DNA of 64,000 nucleotides, taken from assembly GCA_949152475.1 (NCBI GenBank), contig OX424558.1:30080651-30144650 (forward strand). Reading direction: 5' to 3'. The position numbers and the translations under genes are program-made. The DNA comes from Terebella lapidaria. Its lineage: Eukaryota > Annelida > Polychaeta > Terebellida > Terebellidae. Positions 46,224 through 58,706 of the stretch are shown piece by piece. A model generated the notes under the pieces. It was given only the letters and a program-made list of their open reading frames with translations. It did no database searches and was not told the DNA's origin. Position 1 is the stretch's first letter, and each line of letters starts with the position of its first letter.

Positions 46224-46819
46224 TGACATCAAAAAAATTAGTGTAGCATAGTTTTTGACAGGGTTATGATTGGTTTCGTCAAATTCAAGAATATACTGCA
46301 ATCACGGGGTTCACTTGGGGGTAGTATAAGGTTCTTTGGTTTACTAGCAGTAAACCTAGTTATGACATTTGAATAGTATACTTTAGGAATATGGCGTATA
46401 ACCTTGGATAGTTTTGGTGAAGTTTTCTTATAGGTAAAATTATTTTTTGAGCTGAATCACCGAGTTTTGCGGATGACAGATTGTGAAATCGAAGGCAATT
46501 TCAGACTTATTTTATGTGTTTTCATGTAATAATAAAAAATGTACACCCTGTAATGCTATAGTTGGTATTATTCTTGATTTGCCACGTTATTCTAGACATT
46601 TTGACACCAAAATTATTACTCTAGCTTCATTACTCATGATTTAATGGTCTTTTATCTGAATTTTTAACGGAATAAATAACCGTGGCTACCTCCGTACATA
46701 AAATTGTTAGAATTGTATGAAGAAATCACAATTTTGAATGTCATCCGGGCTAATATTGACCAGTAAGGACTCTATTTTGACCCCAGCATGGATGACAGGC
46801 AGTAACATTCCATCCCCCC
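46224..46819 (-). repeat. Right terminal inverted repeat of the XPG transposon
   Basis: Reverse complement of 38,794-39,394. It ends CATTCCATCCCCCC and is followed by TA (46820-46821). Confidence 0.85.
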
Positions 46820-47149
46820 TATCGTCATTTCTAAGGCCCTTTATAGAAAACGTGCCCAGACTATAACGTCAGATTAATGGTCAGCCATGTTCCCACCAAT
46901 ATTGCCAACATGTATCGTGCATGTCAATGTGATGGAGCTGGCTACCAAGGATCTGCCGTGCATTATCCTGGTCAATATATTACCCACATCGCTCATCTGA
47001 AAACCACGACGGCGTATTAGGGCCAGGTTGTATGTCAAACAAATATTGTGTCTAATTCGTGAATTCTCGATTTACAAAGTCGTGATCACGAATTATGTTC
47101 TACTGTAGTCCGTGATATTTAAAAGTATTGCGCGTATTAGGCATTCTTA

Positions 47150-47345
47150 AACTCCCCTCCTTCAGCCGCCATTTTGTTTCCATAAACGCGGGTCGAAACC
47201 CCGCCAGGGCAGGGTTGGGCTCGGGGAACACTGGTGACGTCACGCGATACAACTCTGGAGAGTTCGATTCGAACACGAGTTAACTCGAGTCGACTCGAGT
47301 ACATAAACGAAGTCGACCCTGGAAATTAGGCGTGTTGAATCCTTC
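47150..47345 (+). promoter_or_regulatory. Candidate CpG-rich promoter of the sulfotransferase unit
   Basis: A short GC- and CpG-rich island in AT-rich DNA. It contains GCCGCCATTTTG (inverse of the YY1-type AAAATGGCGGC; 47,166-47,177), a perfect CRE TGACGTCA (47,235-47,242) and a palindromic AACTCGAGTCGACTCGAGT stretch. It is repeated in unit B (CRE at 54,901-54,908) and unit C (60,584-60,591). The start codon is about 1.2 kb downstream, so a non-coding first exon would be needed. Function is inferred from composition and motifs only. Confidence 0.35.
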
Positions 47346-48478
47346 GTGGGAAAGTGTCAAGTTTGCCGGCTGTGTGTTTGTAGACCAGAAGCACTGTGTA
47401 CTCTGCAGTATTTTATTTCACGGCCGAAGTTCAATTTACTGTGTGTGAATGTGTACTGAGGGATTGGTTTTAGGGCCGTGCTATACCTGTCAAAAATATT
47501 CTACACTTGACTTGTACGATCAATATCAATATCGACTGTAACTATAATATCTAGAAAGAATATTGTATTGTCCAGCATCTTCTAGATACTGAAAGGCAGC
47601 GTTGCCTATAACAAGGATATACACGTCGATGATCATTATGGTGTGCAGGTGCTGGCAATAGTCAGTTTCAAATTGGTTATATTTGTATGGACCTTTTTAA
47701 AGCTGAAGGCATATTCAAAATGCCACAAAAGATAAGAAAAACAGCAACAGCTCACCAGTGCTGACTATTGAGGTGGCCAAAATGTGGTCGACAGCACTGG
47801 ATGCGATACCTTTAATTTATTGCATATATCGTACATAAGATGAGATAGGGCATGAAAACAAGTTCGACATCATGTATTTACAGAATAACTGGTATTTTTT
47901 TTGACATTATTATTCTGGGCACTACAGGAAGACAGCCGTTGGCTATGTGGCGACCCGACAGTGGCATAATTTGTTTTATGTTCTCATTCACGCCACATTA
48001 ATGTATTATATATTGACTATACGCACTGTTGAAATGAATTTGGTTTGACTTGACTAGAGAATGACTTCAGCTAATTCGCAAAATGTCAAATATACTTCAA
48101 ACTAACCTCTGGTGCTCCAAAAAGTAGGTTTCATTCACATACCAGTCTGTGGGTGCATAGAAAAGCTTTATTATTGCAAGAGAATATCGGTTATGCACGG
48201 AAATTTTATCCATGTCCAAGCGGACTGACCAAAGAGTTGTGCAGAGAAACACAATTCTTCCAGCTTTAATACAGCCACTCAACCTGACACAGGGAAACAA
48301 GCACTGCAGTTCGATACTCTCGGCGCCTGTTAAATCTAATAGATGACCACGGCTGTGCTTAATGTATACAAATTAAGTAGGTAGAGCGGTTGAATAAGTC
48401 AATAAGGTTTTCTTATTACGAAAAACTCGCCTGTTTAAAATGAATTATCAATAATTATTTCTCAGTGTTACAGTTACG

Positions 48479-51056
48479 ATGAAGAAGCATACCATATTCC
48501 TCTTGTTGGCAGTTTCTGTTATTTTCACAATACTTAGTACATCTTACCGTCTTGCTATACACCATGTAGAACTAACTAATAAGGAGGTGAACAGTTCTGG
48601 AAGATCTACACATATGCCAACTACAACACTGCAGAGTAGGCCTACTACTGTTGCTACTGATGGAACAACTAGAACAACTGGGAGGGGGAATAACAAAGGT
48701 TAGTATATGTATATTCTCCCCTATTTGTTCATATCAAAGAATACATACCTCACACCGGCAAATGTTCTGTCTCCATCATCAATTCACACATCGTCACCAT
48801 GCGTAAATTGCACCATATGTAACTTTATAATCATTTTCGCCTGATTGACTACGATGCTAACGCAGGCTCATCCTTTAAGCACGTTTTGTCCCAATGCGAA
48901 TTTACAATTTACAAAAACTAGGTCCTGTGAGTTCGATTTGAAGCAGCATCATATAAGATTTATAATGCAAGACCTACCTCAGCGTTGTGTCTCCAATCAT
49001 CTTTTAGACATGACATGGAGTTTGAACGCTGAAGTTCATACCAGACCAGTTCGCCATAAAATGCCCCATATTCCTGTATGCTCATTGTGTACTTAACCTA
49101 AGCCATACCTTTGAGTAGTTTGTGCTCCTAAACAAATACAAAATTGATTCCAGTACTCAGTATTAATTTGGATATTATATGGTCATGTCCAAGGTCACCA
49201 AAATGTTCACAACTCTTGCCTCATGCATGCCCATAATACATATCTAAGCTCTCCCAAGAGTGCGATAAAAGTACTGAATTAGCTGTCTAGTACTGACAAT
49301 GTGTTTGACATGGAACCTTCAGACGAGTTGTGCGAAAAATTTGAGAACATCTACATCAAGAAGATCCCGACATACAAGTCACGATCTAAAAGACTGTTAC
49401 TGATGAGAATATTGGAATTTCCACCAACTGGGCAAGTGACATAACTGCAGTCGGATCTCCCGCTTCCAGTCTGGACAAACTATGCCCTGTCACAGAAACA
49501 AAAGTTTTGGACTAAAAACGGTCAACAGTGAAACATTGTCATGGATCCATCCGTGTCCAACCAGTCTCATCAAGGTCAATAGGGACTCACTAGGGACATT
49601 CACGAAACCATTCACGGCATCTTTCTGTGCAAGTCTTAGAGTAAGATACTTTCCGCTCAGGTGAAGGTCGCAGAGGTGAAAGAAGAAGAGACCAACGGTT
49701 GGAATGTCTGGTTGTATGTCATCTGAACGAGCATCTAGACAACACAGATACACACGAGAAGCATCATTCTGCCTACAAGAGTCTGAGACGGAGACGTGTG
49801 GGACCACAAAACGTGTAGTGTTGTAAAACTTAAAGTTAATCAATTCGTGAAGTGATGATACAAATCGTAAAGTAGAGTCTCAAAATGTAAAGTAACGTTC
49901 CAACACACAAGTAAAAACTGTGGTAAAGTAGTTGTCTAAATTGTCTGAGACTGAAAGCGTTCACACTCTCACGTAAACGAATACGAATACCCAACCACTG
50001 GAAACAGTTTCGTTTCCAACGGCCGATGTGCACAAGTTCTCAGTGACCTTGAGTTTCAGCATATGCTTCATGCTGTCTGTCAACATTTTATCTTCAGGGT
50101 TTGCGGTCGAATCGGTTCAAATGTTTTTGAGAAGTCAAAATGTAAATTTTTAGTTTTGTCTCTTCCACAGATTCCAAGTTCACCACGTTACGGGTGTGCA
50201 CTCAAGAGGAGCGAATCCAACATTTGCACAAAACGTGTGAGCATTATAAGGATTCCCCGGATAATGAGTTCACACATCCAAATGAAAACATCATCGTTGA
50301 CAGCCGTCACAATTTGCTGATTGGCTTGATGTCCAAGGCTGGATGTACCGCCATAAAGGCATTGCTGATGGAGGCAGCAGGATTCAATGTGAGTCGGTTG
50401 TATCGGTCCAGATCTGATCACCTCATGTTCGTGCATATTAGGGAGAAGCTGAGAAAACTATGTATATTTTTCATCGGCGACAAAAATGATTGAGAAACTA
50501 AGAAGATACTGAAGAGCCATGATAGTTTTCTGATAGTGCGTCACCCTTTTGAGAGATTGTTATCTGTGTACAGAGGGAAGATTGTTGCTCCAGACTCAGA
50601 CTACAAATTCTTAGCAGACGATATTCTAAAACACTCGAGAATGGCACAGAATGACACAGAGAAGCCTACGTTTTCACAACTTTTTAAATTACTTAAGAAA
50701 CTAACATGCGTGATAGGCACTGGAACTCAATTCTGAAAGAGATGCATCCTTGTGCTTTGAACTGGAGCGCCATCTTGCGAATTGAGACGATGCGACGAGA
50801 TGGACCTCTGCTTGTGTCAAAGTTGAAACCCGACGTACCATATATATCAATGCCCATACGTCATAGTTACCAACGACATGACTTGGCAGATCACCATTGG
50901 CTGAGTATGTCTGAATACAGCAATATCACAGAAGATGTCATGCAATATTTCCTGGACCTATATCGAATCGGCACGGAAATGTTTGGATATCAATGCAACA
51001 AAGAAACAAATACCGCAATCTGTACTCTACAGACTGACCGTGGTCCATGTTGTTGA
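48479..51056 (+). pseudogene. ST4: disrupted carbohydrate sulfotransferase
   Basis: Exon 1 (48479-48698, signal anchor and Ser/Thr-rich stem, phase-1 donor GTTAGT) is intact and almost identical to those of ST5 and ST6. Exon 2 (50171-51056) has the 5'-phosphosulfate loop MSKAGCTAIK, then a TGA at 50491-50493 where ST5 has Glu-Arg (GAAAGA). Near 50,680-50,700 small indels shift the frame by one base net relative to ST5. A Trp close to the C-terminus is changed to Cys (MFGYQC). The 3'-phosphate loop remains readable. An AATAAA follows at 51190-51195. This is a young pseudogene; a product truncated after about 180 residues would lack the 3'-phosphate loop and be inactive. Confidence 0.85.
48699..50170 (+). 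other. ST4 intron (1.47 kb)
   Basis: GT donor (GTTAGTATATG) and TTCCACAG acceptor. It contains a short frame near 49,314-49,445 (MEPSDELCEKFENIYIKKI) that resembles the linker of a LINE protein, shared by all copies including ST3 and so inserted before the duplications. At 49,847-49,856 lies the site that in ST3 carries MITE M3; here it is empty. Confidence 0.55.
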
Positions 51057-51812
51057 CGATCATAATTATTCATTGTTCTTCAAGTTATAAAGTCGTTGTA
51101 GAGGGTTAATTAGTTCTGATGTATATAAATACATACAGACCTATTCATCGGGTTTTCAGAGTACATACTGTCACAATACAATACCATGGAATAAATTTGG
51201 GTGGATGATGGAAGCTGTGTAGAGAAAAGAAATGCACTGTGTGAGAATTGGAGCTACACTCCACAAATGTGGCCGTTTTATATTACTGTTTGATAATCTG
51301 AGATGTGTTAAATGTTCGGATATTCTTGACCTCGGATGACATTGAGTAGTCAATCCACTCAAATCGTCACATTTCTAAATGTTCGTGTTTTTGCATCATG
51401 AGCATGATATTTAACATTCCCATATAACAGATATTTTGTCATAACGTGAACATAATAAGAACATTAGAATTTTCAATTAAAGCACAGTTTATCAAAGCAT
51501 CGAAAGGCGATACATTGACATACTGTTCCTTATGATGCAGTATCCACGTGTTTTCTACCAGTGAAAAAAGAAATATCATGATAAATACCAGTGATTGACA
51601 AATGTGCGTAAAAGGCTTGCCAGCGCTACATAAATCAGATTTAGTTTTGATCTTGACACAACGATCGGCCGCGAAAAAAATGATTTGTTACTTTGGTACC
51701 AATTATATTTATTTTCCATTTTAAAAAAAATAGGATCGCGGGGATCCGTAAACCTGCGTTTCAAATAAATATGGCCTAATGACAAATTAGATAAAACATA
51801 TTTATCAACATA

Positions 51813-54379
51813 CACTAAGCACCAAAAGTTTAGGTTCAACATGTGAATGGGACTATATAAAGCAAGTACTACATGCATATAACTTCGGGAGTGATTTTAT
51901 AAACTGGTTTTCTATACTGTATAATGGGGCTTCTAGTTGCGTTATCAATAACGGATACCACTCATCAATGTTTCAGCTTGGGAGAGGCTGCAGACAAGGC
52001 GACCCCTTATCCCCGTATCTTTTTATACTTGCAATTGAGCCATTAGCTATGTCCATAAAAAATAATAAGTTAATCAAGGGATTGAAGGTAAATAGTTTTG
52101 AGGTAAAAATTGGACAATATGCAGACGACACTTTTCTTATTCTTGACGGGTCAGATGACAGTATTCGTAACACTTTTAATACACTACGGGAATTTGCTAA
52201 TGTGTCGGGGCTGAGGATAAATGCGGAAAAAACTCAAATGGTATATCTAGGGGGGAACAAACTACAAAAAACTACAAAATGCCCGGAATTATCTTTAAAT
52301 TGGGTGGAGGAGTTTACACTTTTGGGGATAAAATTTTCAACCAATCTTGATTGGGTGGTACTGTATAATTATAAGAAAGCGATTGACAAAATGAAAAGTG
52401 TATTGAAAATACATGCCAAACGTAATTTAACATTGATGGGTAAGGTCACTATTATAAAATCATTAGCTATTCCACAATTAGTACACATACTATCAGTGTT
52501 ACCGTCCCCAAATAAACAACAAATTAAAGATATATATGACGTTCTTAAATCTTTTATTTGGGATGGGAAAAGATCTAAAATTGCATGGTCAAAATTAACC
52601 CTCAGTCATGAACAGGGCGGTCTCAATTTAACAGATCTGGATGTTTTTTTCGGGGCATTAAAGATTAGCTGGGTAAAAAGAATACAATCCCCGGGATCGT
52701 GGCAAATGTTATTTGAGGAAACCATCTGTCGAAATAGGAATATGCTGTGGGAACTTGATAAAAAATCTCTTCTAAATATAAAGGGAAGAACACATAATAG
52801 ATTTTGGAAAGAAGTTTTGGAATACTGGATCAATTTTCTATATGAAGACATGCATGTTGACACTATTAGAAACATAATGAATTACCCAATTTGGGATAGT
52901 TTCTGGAACAATAATTTAAATGTAAATGCCGATAGAAATAATATATTATTAGGGAATATCATTTATGTAAAAGACCTAGTTACAGAAACTGGACGTTTCT
53001 ACACATACACAGAATTCAAACAAATTACACAAACAAAAATAACATTTCTTGACTATCATGCTATGATTAAATCTATCCCCATTAACTGGAAAGATATAAT
53101 GGTTTCTAACCAAATAGTTAAATCTGAGTGTGTCCTAACGACTAACCCTGTAGAGATTGTAAGAAATACCCCTAAACCAACAAAGTATGTGTACAAACAA
53201 ATTATGAAAAGAGTGAAAATAATCAATACAAATGAACACAAGTGGGAAGAAATTTTTCAACATAGCCTAGATTGGACATTTATCCACTCTCTACCACACT
53301 TTTGTACATTAGATCCCAAATTGCAAGATTTTCAATTCAAAATTTTACACAGAATCCTTCCATGTAATAAACATCTATTTATCTATAAGATACGTGATTC
53401 AGATAAATGCTACTTCTGTGGCAATGATATAGAAACATACTGTCATCTGTTTCATGACTGTACCATAATAAAAATCTTCTGGAGAGAAGTCAGTGACTGG
53501 TTTGGCCCAGAGATAAACCTATACCAGTATATTAGTAGGGAAAATATTGTTTTGGGAACGAAAGTTGAGAAAAACTTGATATTGATAAATCATTTGTTGT
53601 TGTTAGGAAAAAAGTTTATATATAATACTAGATGTAAAAACAAAAGTTTATCTCTGACGGGCTTTGTGAACAATGTGAAATCATGTTTCAATTTGGAAAT
53701 GCATATAGAAAAGAATAGTACAATTAAGAAGAAAAGTAATTTCAATTTATGTCTAAAATGGGCACTTTTGAAAGACCAACTGATGTGATATGCAAAATAG
53801 TGCCTCTCTTTTTTAATTTATCCCCTGGCAGAGGAAGTTGATGATATGATAGAAATATATATAATAATTGTAAAGTGTATAAGTGCAAAATGCCAACTAG
53901 CTACATAATGATGCCTCAAACACCCTGGCTGCACTTGAGACAAATCTGTATGAAAAATAGGCAAGAATCACCCGGGATACTTGTCTGGATCTTGTCAGGT
54001 GCCTATCTTGCAGAGTCTAGGCATTGTGAGAAGTCCGAGGACGACAGACATGTTATTAATGGAATAAATGTGCGTAATTCTAGGGTTCGTTTATTATTAA
54101 CATGTGTGTCGTCCTCGGGCTCCTCACACCGTCCAGACTCTGCACCACAAGTTCCTGACAAGATCCAGACAAGATCCAGAAATGTGTCCTTGATAATTCT
54201 TGCCTAGTTTTCACACAGACATGTTTTAAGAGCTGCCAGTGTGTCTTAAGGCCTCTGTAACACCATCTGAACAAGGTGGTGAATAAAATTTAGTTGGTGT
54301 TCATATCTGGACTTGAACCTGACCACTTAAGAGTCTAGATGTCTCTTACATTTTGAACCTAAACTTTTGGTGCTTAGTG
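51813..54379. mobile_element. Tc1-like remnant in unit A, interrupted by a LINE
   Basis: Inverted ends CACTAAGCACCAAAAGTTT / AAACTTTTGGTGCTTAGTG, each bounded by TA (51811-51812 and 54380-54381), as in Tc1/mariner elements. The transposase piece seen in unit B is missing here because the LINE insertion removed it. The remainder contains a fold-back palindrome (53,913-54,271). Confidence 0.7.
51847..53912 (+). mobile_element. 5'-truncated L1/Tx1-type LINE inserted in unit A
   Basis: The coding frame is open from the junction (about 51,848) through 53,788. It starts mid reverse transcriptase at WDYIKQVLHAYNFGSDFINW and continues with LGRGCRQGDPLSPYLFILAI, the catalytic GQYADDTFLILDGSDD (about 52,110-52,160), INAEKTQMVYLGG and a C-terminal Cys-His region (CYFCGNDIETYCHLFHDC, about 53,410-53,460). 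The N-terminal endonuclease and first reverse transcriptase blocks are absent. The 3' end has about 120 bp of UTR and no long poly(A). Unit B shows the unoccupied site, so the insertion post-dates the tandem duplication and deleted 90 bp of target. Confidence 0.88.
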
Positions 54380-54435
54380 TATACTGGCCACATTCACATT
54401 TTGGGAAAATAACAAATTATGTTCAGAAATAACAT

Positions 54436-54453
54436 ATGGTGGCTGATATATGC
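54436..54453 (+). repeat. Solo end related to MITE M3
   Basis: TATGGTGGCTGATATATGC matches the M3 terminus TACGGTGGCTGATATATGC at all but one position. It recurs in unit B's tail at about 60,120-60,137. No partner end or palindromic array is present nearby, so it is at most a remnant. Confidence 0.45.
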
Positions 54454-56127
54454 TGCGCCTCGTCCAATATAGCTTTTCTGAATCCCGTAAACTCTGTATT
54501 GGACTCCCCATCATCCAATATTTGTATAATAACGTCAGATTAATTGTCAGCCATGTTCCCACCAATATTGCCAACATGTATCGTGCATGTCAATGTGATG
54601 GAGCTGGCTACCAAGGATCTGCCGTGCATTATCCTGGTCAATATATTACCTACATCGCTCATCTGAAAACCACGACGGCGTATTAGGGCCAGGTTGTATG
54701 TCAAACAAATATTGTGTCTAATTCGTGAATTCTCGATTTACAAAGTCGTGATCACGAATTATGTTCTACTGTAGTCCGTGATATTTAAAAGTATTGCGCG
54801 TGTTAGGCATTCTTAAACTCCCCTCCTTCAGCCGCCATTTTGTTTCCATAAACGCGGGTCGAAACCCCGCCAGGGCAGGGTTGGGCTCGGGGAACACTGG
54901 TGACGTCACGCGATACAACTCTGGAGAGTTCGATTCGAACACGAGTTAACTCGAGTCGACTCGAGTACATAAACGAAGTCGACCCTGGAAATTAGGCGTG
55001 TTGAATCCTTCGTGGGAAAGTGTCAAGTTTGCCGGCTGTGTGTTTGTAAACCAGAAGCACTGTGTACTCTGCAGTATTTTATTTCACGGCCGAAGTTCAA
55101 TTTACTGTGTGTGAATGTGTACTGAGGGATTGGTTTTAGGGCCGTGCTTTACCTGTGAAAAATATTCTACACTTGACTTGTACGATCAATATCAATATCG
55201 ACTGTAACTATAATATGTATAAAGAATATTGTATTGTCCAGCATCTTCTAGACACTGAATGGCAGCGTTGCCTATAACAAGGATATGCACGTCGATAATC
55301 ATTATGGTGTGCAGGTGCTGGCAATAGTCAGTTTCAAATTGGTTATATTTGTATGGACCTTTTTAAAGCTGAAGGCATATTCAAAATGCCACAAAAAATA
55401 AGAAAAACAGCAACAGCTCACCAGTGCTGACTATTGAGGTGGCCAAAATGTGGTCGACAGCACTGGATGCGATACCTTTAATTTATTGCATATATCGTAC
55501 ATAAGATGGGATAGGGCATGAAAACAAGTTCGACATCATGTATTTACAGAATAACTGGTATTTTTTTTGACATTATTATTCTGGGCACTACAGGAAGACA
55601 GCCGTTGGCTATGTGGCGACCCGACAGTGGCATAATTTGTTTTATGTTCTCATTCACGCCACATTAATGTATTATATATTGACTATACGCACTGTTGAAA
55701 TAAATTTGGTTTGACTTGACTAGAGAATGACTTCAGCTAATTCGCAAAATGTCAAATATACTGCAAACTAACCTCTGGTGCTCCAGAAAGTAGGTTTCAT
55801 TCACATATCAGTCTGTGGGTGCATCGAAAAGCTTTATTATTGCAAGAGAATATCGGTTATGCACGGAAATTTTATCCATGTCCAAGCGGACTGACCAAAG
55901 AGTTGTGCAGAGAAGCACTATTCTTCCAGCTTTAATACAGCCACTCAACCTGACACAGGGAAACAAGCACTGCAGTTCGATACTCTCGGCGCCTGTTAAA
56001 TCTAATAGATGACCACGGCTGTGCTTAATGTATACAAATTAAGTAGGTAGAGCGGTTGAATAAGTCAATAAAAACTCGCCTGTTTAAAATGAATTATCAA
56101 TAATTATTTCTCAGTGTTACAGTTACG

Positions 56128-58706
56128 ATGAAGAAGCATACCATGTTCCTCTTGTTGGCAGTTTCTGTTATTTTCACAATAATTAGTACATCTTACCGTC
56201 TTGCTATACACCATGTAGAACTAACTAATAAGGAGGTGAACAGTTCTGGAAGATCTACACATATGCCAACTACAACACTGCGGAGTAGGCCTACTACTGT
56301 TGCTACTGATGGAACAACTAGAACAACTGGGAGGGGGAATAACAAAGGTTAGTATATGTATATTCTCCCCTATTTGTTCATATCAAAGAATACATACCTC
56401 ACACCGGCAAATGTTCTGTCTCCATCATCAATTCACACATCGTCACCATGCGTAAATTGCACCATATGTAACTCTATAATCATTTTCGCCTGATTGACTA
56501 CGATGCTAACGCAGGCTCATCCTTTAAGCACGTTTTGTCCCAATGCGAATTTACAATTTACAAAAACTAGGTCCTGTGAGTTCGATTTGAAGCAGCATCT
56601 TATAAGATTTATAATGCAAGACCTACCTCAGCGTTGTGTCTCCAATCATCTTTTAGACATGACATGGAGTTTGAACGCTGAAGTTCATACCAGACCAGTT
56701 CGCCATAAAATGCCCCATATTCCTGTATGCTCATTGTGTACTTAACCTAAGCCATACCTTTGAGTAGTTTGTGCTCCTAAACAAATACAAAATTGATTCC
56801 AGTAATCAGTATTAATTTGGATATTATATGGTCATGTCCAAGGTCACCAAAATGTTCACGACTCTTGCCTCATGCATGCCCATAATACATATCTAAGCTC
56901 TCCCAAGAGTGCGATAAAAGTACTGAATTAGCTGTCTAGTACTGACAATGTGTTTGACATGGAACCTTCAGACGAGTTGTGCGAAAAATTTGAGAACATC
57001 TACATCAAGAAGATCCCGACATACAAGTCACGATATAAAAGACTGTTACTGATGAGAATATTGGAATTTCCACCAACTGGGCAAGTGACATAACTGCAGT
57101 CGGATCTCCCGCTTCCAGTCTGGACAAACTATGCCCTGTCACAGAAACGAAAGTTTTGGACTAAAAACGGTCAACAGTGAAACATTGTCATGGATCCATC
57201 CGTGTCCAACCAGTCTCATCAAGGTCAATAGGGACTCACTAGGGACATTCACGAAACCATTCACGGCATCTTTCTGTGCAAGTCTTAGAGAAAGATACTT
57301 TCCGCTCAGGTGAAGGTCGCAGAGGTGAAAGAAGAAGAGACCAACGGTTGGAATGTCTGGTTGTATGTCATCTGAACGAGCATCTAGACAACACAGATAG
57401 ACACGAGAAGCATCATTCTGCCTACAAGAGTCTGAGACGGAGACGTGTGGGACCACAAAACGTGTAGTGTTGTAAAACGTAAAATTAATCAACTCGTGAA
57501 GTGATGATACAAATCGTAAAGTAGAGTCTCAAAATGTAAAGTAACGTTCCAACACACAAGTAAAAACTGTGGTAAAGCAGTTGTCTAAATTGTCTGAGAC
57601 TGAAAATGTTCACACTCTCACGTAAACGAATACGAATACCCTACCACTGGAAACAGTTTCGTTTCCAACGGCCGATGTGCACAAGTTCTCAGTGACCTTG
57701 AGTTTCAGCATATGCTTCATGCTGTCTGTCAACATTTTATCTTCAGGGTTTGCGGTCGAATCGGTTCAAATGTTTTTGAGAAGTCAAAATGTAAATTTTT
57801 AGTTTTGTCTCTTCCACAGATTCCAAGTTCACCACGTTACGGGTGTGCACTCAAGAGGAGCGAATCCAACATTTGCGCAAAACGTGTGAGCATTATAAGG
57901 ATTCCCCGGATAATGAGTTCACACATCCAAGTGAAAACATCATCGTTGACAGCCGTCACAACTTGCTGATTGGCTTGATGTCCAAGGCTGGATGTACCGC
58001 CATAAAGGCATTGCTGATGGAGGCAGCAGGATTCAATGTGAGTCGGTTGTATCGGTCCAGATCTGATCACCTCATGTTCGTGCATATTAGGGAATCACTG
58101 GGAAAATTAGGTATATTTTTCATCGGCGACAAAAATGAAAGAGAAACTAAAAAGATACTGAAGAGCCATGATAGTTTTCTGGTAGTGCGTCACCCTTTTG
58201 AGAGACTGCTATCTGTGTACAGAGGGAAGATTGTTGCTCCAGATTCAGACTACAAATTCTTGGCGGACGATATTCTAATACACTCGAGAATGGCACAGAA
58301 TGACACAGAGAAGCCTACGTTTTCACAACTTCTAAATTACATTAAAGAAACTAACATGCGTGATAGGCACTGGAACTCAATTCTGAGAGAGATGCATCCT
58401 TGTGCTTTGAACTGGAGTGCCATCTTGCGAATTGAGACGATGCGACGAGATGGACCTCTGCTTGTGTCAAAGTTGAAACCCGACGTACCATATACATCAA
58501 TGCCCTTACGTCATAGTCACCAACGGCATGACGTGGCAGATCACCATTGGCTGAGTATGTCTGAATACAGCAATATCACAGAGGATGTCATGCAATATTT
58601 CCTGGACCTATATCGAATCGACATGGAAATGTTTGGATATCAATGGAACAAAGAGACAAATACCGCAATCTGTACTCTACAGACTGACCGTGGTCCCTGT
58701 TGTTGA
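56128..58706 (+). CDS. ST5: carbohydrate sulfotransferase, HNK-1ST/CHST8-14 family
   Basis: Exon 1 is 56128-56347 and exon 2 is 57820-58706, phase-1 intron, 368 residues. Residues about 5-20 form the type II signal anchor and about 30-73 a Ser/Thr-rich stem. The catalytic exon has the 5'-phosphosulfate loop MSKAGCTAIK (Lys about 129), the 3'-phosphate loop RHPFERLLSVYRGK (Arg about 197, Ser about 205), conserved HPCALNW, IRIETM-like and DVPYTS blocks, MFGYQW and the final GPCC. It is predicted to transfer sulfate from PAPS to a glycan in the Golgi; the acceptor is unknown. It appears intact, but the downstream AATAAA of ST4 is AATACA here (58854-58859), so it may use another signal. Confidence 0.9.

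Larger units (their letters stand above)
38794..46819 (-). mobile_element. XPG-nuclease DNA transposon with long terminal inverted repeats (8.0 kb)
   Basis: The inverted repeats are about 600 bp (38,794-39,394 and 46,224-46,819), roughly 90% alike by eye, starting GGGGGGATGGAATGTTACTG, with TA directly outside both ends. They bracket two large minus-strand ORFs in one frame (45162-42565 and 42525-40147) and an 18 x 33 bp minisatellite. The second ORF carries an XPG/FEN1-like nuclease signature. Academ-superfamily transposons are known to encode an XPG-type nuclease, so this is my best placement, but Academ is described with 3-4 bp target duplications whereas only TA is repeated here. Ends and both ORFs being present suggest a recent insertion. 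Confidence 0.78.
46860..54528 (+). repeat. Sulfotransferase tandem unit A (contains ST4)
   Basis: First of three head-to-tail copies. It begins in repeat U (ATAACGTCAGATTAA) about 40 bp after the XPG transposon and runs through promoter-like sequence, ST4 and a Tc1-like remnant. It is about 2 kb longer than unit B because it carries a LINE (51,847-53,912). Nearly identical to units B and C in coding, intron and flank sequence alike. Confidence 0.88.

Noticed and set aside
49490-49843. 117-residue minus-strand frame in the ST4 intron, also open in ST5 and ST6 introns
   Set aside because: The copies are so young that shared openness carries little information, and no domain or codon signal is visible. 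In ST3 the region is rearranged.
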